Assembly (NCBI GenBank): GCA_030386875.1
Contig: CM059575.1
Coordinates: 19,926,293-19,990,292 of the forward strand
DNA length: 64,000 nt
From: Morinoia aosen
Taxonomy: Eukaryota > Arthropoda > Malacostraca > Amphipoda > Talitridae
Direction: 5' to 3'
Below the pieces are notes generated by a model. It saw only the letters and a list, made by a program, of their open reading frames with translations, was not told the origin of the DNA and did no database searches. A program made the position numbers and the translations under genes. Positions 58,595-64,000 of the stretch are shown piece by piece; the stretch's first letter is position 1, and every line of letters begins with the position of its first letter.

Positions 58595-58667
58595 TGCCTT
58601 CAGGGAGAATCGAACTCCCGGCCTCTGGTTTACTAGACCAGCGCTCTAACCCCTGAGCTATGAAGGC
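58595..58667 (-). tRNA. tRNA-Thr (AGT)
   Basis: Third identical copy of the sequence at 17043-17115. AAAA at about 58574 is a downstream terminator. Confidence 0.97.
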
Positions 58668-59209
58668 TTATGCTAGTATAGGCATGGTGATGTTTCGAAT
58701 TATTACAATCAGGCGCAGAAGAACGATAACATAACAACACAGCTCTGTTTCTTGAACTACTCATGATGAACCCTCTTGATCGTGGTGGTTACACGTATCC
58801 GGATACGTACTTCAACTGAAATTTTACATTGCGGTAATGCGGCATTCACGGTGAATACTCCGGAATTCATATTTCATTGTAATGAACACAATATGCCATC
58901 GAATTTGAAGACCAATCTCTAATAAGCGAAGTATACTCGCAGCGGCCGTCAAAAATAACTCACGTGAAGTCACCATGTAGGAAAATTATTAGGAAACAAT
59001 CTCCGATTGATTCGTTGTGATGATGTTCTCGAAATGTGAGCAGTGAGACTAATGAACCCCCGACAGTGATTGGGTGGTGCACTTCATGAGCACAGAGACA
59101 AGAGTATCTGTGCGTGTTTGTTATTAACTTTCAATTCTTTCTTCAAATCCAGTTAAATAAGTATTCTAATTACATTAAATTCTAAGGAAATGTAACGTTA
59201 ATTTACGTA
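58668..59209. other. No gene supported
   Basis: Spacer between tRNA genes. Nothing recognised. Confidence 0.5.
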
Positions 59210-59226
59210 GCCTCCGTGGAGCAATT

Positions 59227-59266
<40 letters not shown>

Positions 59267-59283
59267 GAGCCCACCCGGGGGCG
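59210..59283 (+). tRNA. tRNA-Asn (GTT), D-stem variant
   Basis: Differs from the 57822 copy by one base: GTGGAGCAA for GTGGCGCAA. This puts an A-G mismatch into the four-pair D stem. The rest is intact and a TTTT terminator follows at about 59290. It may be weakly functional. Confidence 0.85.
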
Positions 59284-59744
59284 ATTAACTTTTATATGCG
59301 TTGACGTTCGTACATTGGACCTGAAGAGGTCTCCCGCTTACGTTAGAGTAGTCAGGTATCAGTCTTGTCTACCGATTTTTTTGCACAATCGAATGGCACC
59401 ACTGTCCTTGTAAACTATTCACGAAAATTTTCTATTCATTGAACAAACCTTTGTATTGCAACGCACACGCCTCCATGTAATTGACGGCATTCTAAAATGG
59501 GCAGTAAAAGATCTAAATAGCTTTATCCTCCGCTTCCTTGAATAATAAGAATTGTGCAAAGATTTGTTTGTGATCTGTGATGCAGGCTTCACTATCGCCG
59601 AAATTGTATTTCAATTATGGGGACCGAACACATGTACCTATTCAGTAATCATTTTTCAATGCAATCGAAACCAAACGAACTCCACCAGCGAGCAAAAAAT
59701 ATTTACAGTTAAATTTCAGAACTGATAATAACAGTCGGTTTTTC
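59284..59744. other. No gene supported
   Basis: Spacer between two tRNA genes. Nothing recognised. Confidence 0.5.
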
Positions 59745-59818
59745 GCCTCCGTGGCGCAATTGGTTAGCGCGTTCGGCTGGTAACCGAAAGGTTGGTGGTT
59801 CGAGCCCACCCGGGGGCG
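59745..59818 (+). tRNA. tRNA with Asn body and GGT (Thr) anticodon
   Basis: Every base outside the anticodon matches the intact tRNA-Asn genes. The loop reads CTGGTAA instead of CTGTTAA, so the middle anticodon base (59780) is G. All stems pair. A GGT anticodon reads Thr codons ACC/ACT. Eukaryotes normally use AGT for these and lack tRNA-Thr(GGT). Its identity set (discriminator G, acceptor stem) remains Asn-like, so what it is charged with cannot be read from the sequence. The downstream run is only GAAATGTTTTC (TTTT at about 59822). Confidence 0.9.
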
Positions 59819-59864
59819 AAATGTTTTCACGATCCCCTAGGTACGTGGATTCCAAATTTCTTTC

Positions 59865-60216
59865 TCCTCAGGGAGTACTACCAATGTTTCTCTGGAATAT
59901 ATGGATCACAGGTGAAAATATGAGCTCCAGAGCTAAGTGTTAGGTTGGGTTTCCTTTTGCTTATACAAGATATGATTTTTGTTCCGTTATGTACCATTTT
60001 TTTCAGTTCACAGCTCTCCTCTTTTTCAGCAACTACTACTTTCTTCTTCAAATTTAATCTTTTCTCATAAACTTCCTTCTCAACTTACTGTTTAATGCAC
60101 TGTGTGCATAGATTCTGCGTTCCCTCAAGTCTGTAGTAAATGGAGCTTTCTTTCTTGCTCTCTTTGGAACGCCGATGTTGCGTTTAGGGAGGCTCAAGCT
60201 GACTTATCTAACCTAA
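59865..60216 (+). mobile_element. S1 retroposon, diverged 5' end
   Basis: Starts CTCCTCAGGGAGTACTACCA. The 5' hairpins are lost, but CAACTACTACTTTCTTCTTC and GTGTGCATAGATTCTGCG are kept. It ends TTATCTAACCTAACAAA. Confidence 0.83.
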
Positions 60217-60499
60217 CAAACCCACTCTTTTATTAATAGTTACTATACTTTACAGTGGGGGACTTGAGTGTCAAAATAACCAATGATGGTGACAAGATCA
60301 TTTAAGGGCTTTTATTTCTATTTGAATAATTTTAGTAGCTCTACAAAAATGATTGATTCCGCAGTTACACCTAATTGATTTTATCACCTTATATGAGCAC
60401 TATAGCTGTTGTCACGCACCGCTAGCTGCGTTATGAAGTAATTCCTGGCTAATATCGTTTCGTGAATGGAGAAGTGAAGACTTTCAATTTATATTTGAG
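60217..60499. other. No gene supported
   Basis: Short AT-rich spacer. Confidence 0.5.
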
Positions 60500-60899
60500 T
60501 AGCGAGCTTTCGGACATGCTTTAAACTCAAGTGTCGACCGTAGGATTGAGATCCAACGAATAGGGAGGCAGTATTTTTTTTGACCCAATTCGTGGTACGA
60601 GTATATTGTTTGTGCACTTGACTTGGGTGATTTTCGTGTGTTGAGCAGATGTTACTGTAGGTCCACAGTGTACCTCTAGCATATTGAATGCAGAATTGAA
60701 CATTGGCAAATTAATTTCTAAGAAAATCATCATGAAAGGACTAAGGACTGGTGTAGCGGTAAAATAGCCACCCAAACCATAGCAGAAGCTGCATAGAAGT
60801 GATGAAGTTTTTTTCATGTAGAGCAGAAATTTTCTTGGAAAGTTGCATTTGCTACGTCGGTTGTGATGCATTTGATCTGTGTATAATTCAGAAATTTCA
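60500..60899 (-). pseudogene. Tc1/mariner transposase remnant
   Basis: A minus-strand frame from 60919 to 60527 stays open by chance. It contains CYGLGGYFTATPVLSPFMMI-like sequence, then TSAQHTKITQVKCTNNILV, and ends ILPPYSLDLNPTVDT. The last part matches the SPDLNP segment that holds the third catalytic aspartate in Tc1-like transposases, and TSAQHTKIT fits the decayed NARPHTA segment. No terminal repeats found. Confidence 0.6.
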
Positions 60900-61245
60900 C
60901 TCCTTGGGGGAGCTAGCACTCCCTGGAGGTAAATGCGTGGTCCTGAAATGAGAGGTCAGCCATCTTTCTACTGATATTATATGTTTTTGCTTTTTTAAGG
61001 ACCGTCTTTTTTCGGTTCACTGCTGCCCAGTTTTGAAGCCTCTCTAACTTTTGTCTTTGACTTTTAACTTGTTTCCTTACCTTTCTTCTCAACTTACTGT
61101 TTCTATGCGCAGGGAATCCTGTGCAGAAACATACCTTGTGCATAGATTCTCCGTCCCCTTAACCCTATACTAATTGGTGCCTTCATCTTTCCTTTCCTGG
61201 AACATCTTTGTTGTGGTAATGGAGGCTAGAAACTAACTTAATTAA
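60900..61245 (+). mobile_element. S1 retroposon, 5' internal deletion, long subfamily
   Basis: Starts CTCCTTGGGGGAGCTAGCAC, so the first hairpin is absent. It contains the central insert (GCGCAGGGAATCCTGTGCAG) and ends ACTAACTTAATTAAC. Abuts the Tc1/mariner remnant. Confidence 0.85.
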
Positions 61246-62000
61246 CATCAATCATTCGACGATGCCTTTTTCTCAATCAGAATAAACTAAGCCTGCATAT
61301 TGTGAGGGGAAGGCCGAGGTTTTGACGAATGGAGGGGGTGCGTTGTGTAGAGAGATGTCAGCTCTATAACGACTAAATTTGTTGGCTCCTGAATGGAATA
61401 TTATGCGCGTATCCGTCGCAGTGGTCATGCCGTGTAGACGCTTTGTTTTTGCCAATGCTATCCCATCATATAGTGAAGAATTCATCTTTGCTTCTGCGGA
61501 TCATCACGCCCGTTATTATAGTAAATAAGCGCTCTCCTTAACAGAGTCTGGACTCCTGCAAACGGCATTGTAAGTTAAGTTTAAATGATCTTTCCATATA
61601 CGCCCATAGAGAAATAGAGGTACTGAGTAGCTGGGCGGGGAAGTTAGGCATCAGAATGGCACGAGTTACACTTTCATAACCTTGTGGCTAGACGGGATCA
61701 CGAAGTGCTAGATAAGTGTTGATCGATTTTGGTGCGCCGATTTTGCGGACGTGCATAGCGTTTGCTTGGAGTTACTAGGAGTCGTGACCGCACAATTGAA
61801 GGAGTTTTGATTTCTCCATTTACTGTTTTCTTTTGAAGGATCTGCTTTTTAAATCATTGAGCTACATATTGTTTGCTCCCCGCACTAAATTTAACCTTCA
61901 GTGAAGATTACGGAGTGGATTTTTGGAAATTTCAAGTTTGAATACGTTTTAGTTTAACTACCGCAATATTTGTGAGTTACTCGGACATTCGAAAATGCTT
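61246..62000. other. No gene supported
   Basis: No element recognised. A 70-codon minus ORF at 61485-61273 lacks a domain. Confidence 0.5.
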
Positions 62001-62074
62001 CGCCCCCGGGTGGGCTTGAACCACTAACCTTTCGGTTAACAGCAGAACGCGCTAACCAATTGCGCCACGGAGGC
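62001..62074 (-). pseudogene. tRNA-Asn (GTT), probably inactive
   Basis: Full length but with TTCTG in the anticodon stem (T-C mismatch) and AGTGG in the T stem (A-C mismatch). The anticodon is still GTT. An AAAA run at about 61992 lies downstream. It may be a recent pseudogene. Confidence 0.8.
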
Positions 62075-62128
62075 TCTTTCATAATTGTAGTGTTCAAACT
62101 TGATATTTAATATACATAGAGAATTGGG

Positions 62129-62143
62129 TTGCGCCATGGAGGC
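62129..62143 (-). pseudogene. tRNA-Asn 5' fragment
   Basis: GGTTGCGCCATGGAGGC matches the first 17 or so bases of the neighbouring tRNA (complement GCCTCCATGGCGCAAC) with one change. Likely a local partial duplication. Confidence 0.5.
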
Positions 62144-62956
62144 GTTCATTTGTTGTCAATTTTTCCCCGGAAATTAACAAGGAAAAAAATACTATTTCAC
62201 GCATATGAGCATATATTAGGTATTGAGTTGATTCTCATTAAAGTATTGTGTGGGTTGCTCGTTGATCATACCGCCGAACAAGATTTGAGTATCTATCAAC
62301 CTACATTTGAAACATATTCAAGCGTTCACAAAACAAGACGATAATGAGCAGAATACTATAGTGGTGAACATCAGCAAGACAGAACCTTCGAAGTAGTTAA
62401 CGTGTGCATCAGATATTCGGGGAGTTGAATAATGTGTTTGTAAGTGGAAGTGTATGTTGTAAATTAAATATATAAAGCAAGAAACAAACTTTTCAATGCG
62501 CTTTTGTAAAGGCTATTCTTACCATTTCCAGTGAAAGAGATGCCGCTACAAAACTAGATTTTTTTGCCTGTGTGACTTAACTTGAGAGCGTCTAAAATCA
62601 GCATCTCGAGCTTGAACTCATCAGAAGCAAACCTGGAGGTAAAAGAATAGTATTTGAATCTCAGCACAACGCTGTAAGCTCCCGAGTGTTCAGAGACCAG
62701 AGTGCGGTAACAAGCGGCGTGTAGTGAGGTGTCCTGCAACGAATATTCTACCACGCGCTCAGGCAGGTAGCATGTGATGGTGAGCTGTTGCAGCTTATTT
62801 GCCTTGCGAGAGGTTGGTGGGGTGAGGGGGATGGTAGGCTGATCCATCCTCGTTGGTTGGGTGACCCTCCTTAATTACCCTTTCCTTAGTTACCTCTCCA
62901 AAAAAATAGGCTGCATTATATCGCTTTTGAATATGACGCACATAAAAAATATGGTG
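62144..62956. other. No gene supported
   Basis: A 97-codon minus ORF (62847-62554) shows no recognised domain. Nothing else seen. Confidence 0.5.
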
Positions 62957-63220
62957 CTCTCGTCACCGTGACCGAGTGGTAAGCGCGCGCCCTTCTCGGG
63001 AAGGTGTCGGTCGTTCGTATCCTGGCCGTGCCGTCCGGTGATTCTCCCCGTTGGGAAAAGAAAGAACTCGGCCACAATTCCCCACTCAAACCAGGTGATG
63101 GAAATGGGTACCGGCTTGACAGAGGGTAACCGACATTGCGTCCTGGTGTTGTGAAGTATTTGAAAAACCGATGTACAAGATATGTATCAGGCTTGATTGG
63201 AATAAAAAATCCTTTTCTTC
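62957..63220 (+). mobile_element. tRNA-derived SINE (S2)
   Basis: The head has TGACCGAGTGGT (62969-62980), fitting an A box, and GTTCGTATCC (63013-63022), fitting a B box. The spacing suits a Ser- or Leu-type tRNA. An unrelated body follows (CCGGTGATTCTCCCCGTTGG, AACCAGGTGATGGAAATGGG) and the 3' end is GGAATAAAAAATCC. Only one copy is in this window. Unrelated in sequence to S1. Confidence 0.7.
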
Positions 63221-63712
63221 CTTTTCTTACATTTAACTTTCATTAAATGCAAATCGTCCCTGGCCGCGAATCAACGCTGTTGTCATTACGGAAAACCATC
63301 ACTGATAAACTAGTGTCCTACGGACGTGGCGTGCGGTAAAGAGTCGAGACATAACTTCGTTGTTACTTTGCAGCATTTCCTGATGGTTTTCCCTATGGTT
63401 CACTAAATGCTCATTCATGATTAAGTTGCACACAAATCCAGTGCGCTCTAAGATGACGCCACTCGTTTCCAGAGAGATGTTATGGTTACCTGAGGTCACA
63501 CGGGTTCATTCCGTTGCTTTGTATTGACGCCAGTCCCTCGTGAACCAAAATGTGCAGCTAAGTATCACAATTTTGTATGTACCGTAGTTAATGTATGTAC
63601 CGTAGTTAATATGTGACTAATCCAACGCTACCGTAGATACGATTCTTTTTTTCATCAATTAATGCAATTTACAAACAGTGAATTCTAACGAAGATTTTTG
63701 GAATGATTATGA
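63221..63712. other. No gene supported
   Basis: ATGTATGTACCGTAGTTA is tandemly duplicated at about 63570-63610. Nothing else recognised. Confidence 0.5.
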
Positions 63713-63729
63713 GCCTCCGTGGCGCAATT

Positions 63730-63769
<40 letters not shown>

Positions 63770-63786
63770 GAGCCCACCCGGGGGCG
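63713..63786 (+). tRNA. tRNA-Asn (GTT)
   Basis: Identical to the copy at 57822-57895, on the other strand. All stems pair. A TTTT terminator follows at about 63792. Confidence 0.97.
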
Positions 63787-63846
63787 ATACTGTTTTGTAC
63801 ATATTCAACATTTTTTCTTATTTCGTTGGCTATAGCTCTCTCTCAA

Positions 63847-64000
63847 TCCCCTCAGGGCGATACAACTATCTCATCTATGGAAATTAGCACTCTCAGGGGG
63901 AAAACGTGTCAGAACCCGAGGTGAGAGTTAGGTATGCCTTATTTTTGTTGAAAGAAGTGTTCTTTTTTCGTTTCACTGCTGTGCTATTTTTCAGCACCGA
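63847..64000 (+). mobile_element. S1 retroposon, cut by window end
   Basis: Starts CCCCTCAGGGCGATACAACT and runs to the window edge inside TATTTTTCAGCACCGA. The hairpin's right arm is changed (CTCATC). Confidence 0.88.

Noticed and set aside
16172-64000. S1 tails (TAATCTAATCT) as telomeric repeats
   Set aside because: The arthropod telomere unit is TTAGG. The tails are short, end each element, and are followed by target duplications.

Overview
This window is a stretch of a eukaryotic nuclear genome with almost no protein-coding content. It is AT-rich, has no dense ORF structure, and carries nuclear-type tRNA genes with internal Pol III boxes. It also holds hAT and Tc1/mariner DNA transposon relics, two SINE families, several families of inverted-repeat elements and many minisatellites. 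An invertebrate animal, most likely an arthropod, is the best guess from the transposon mix and genome style. No single gene in the window proves the taxon.

Layout. 1-4.3 kb holds nothing I can support as a gene. 4281-5554 is a complete-ended hAT element with an 8-bp target duplication and a broken transposase. 6.4-9.9 kb is a cluster of nested inverted repeats, including a 0.7-kb foldback element. 10.38-13.77 kb is a large minisatellite (19/22-bp units, then 21-bp units) that leaves all three forward frames open by accident. From about 14 kb to the right end the landscape changes. It is dominated by one dispersed retroposon family, called S1 here (23 copies or fragments, all on the + strand), and a TTAA-flanked miniature element, called M1 here (12 copies, both strands). 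A second TTAA element (M2, 2 copies) also occurs. Further minisatellites sit at 17.8 kb (38 bp), 21.4 kb (18 bp), 30.0 kb (33 bp), 34 kb (49 bp), 42.1 kb (about 93 bp), 46.0 kb (39 bp) and 55.7 kb (30/26 bp). Together the arrays take up about 13 percent of the window.

Genes. Three identical tRNA-Thr(AGT) genes lie at 17.0, 29.3 and 58.6 kb. Between 57.5 and 63.8 kb there is a scattered tRNA-Asn(GTT) family: two normal-looking copies, two with stem mismatches, one decayed copy, one short fragment, and one with the Asn body but a GGT (Thr) anticodon. The only persuasive protein-coding exon is at 47813-48111 (+). It is a GC-rich first coding exon with a clear signal peptide and a consensus splice donor; its downstream exons were not found. 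A possible TATA/initiator core promoter lies at 22022-22056.

Main observations: (1) S1 is a genuine retroposon, shown by seven cases of target-site duplications, with no tRNA-like head, an RNA-hairpin-rich 5' end and a strict orientation bias; (2) an Asn tRNA body carries a Thr anticodon; (3) foldback elements are tandemly arranged with alternating copies of one shared motif; (4) a TTAA miniature element sits in the loop of another palindrome.
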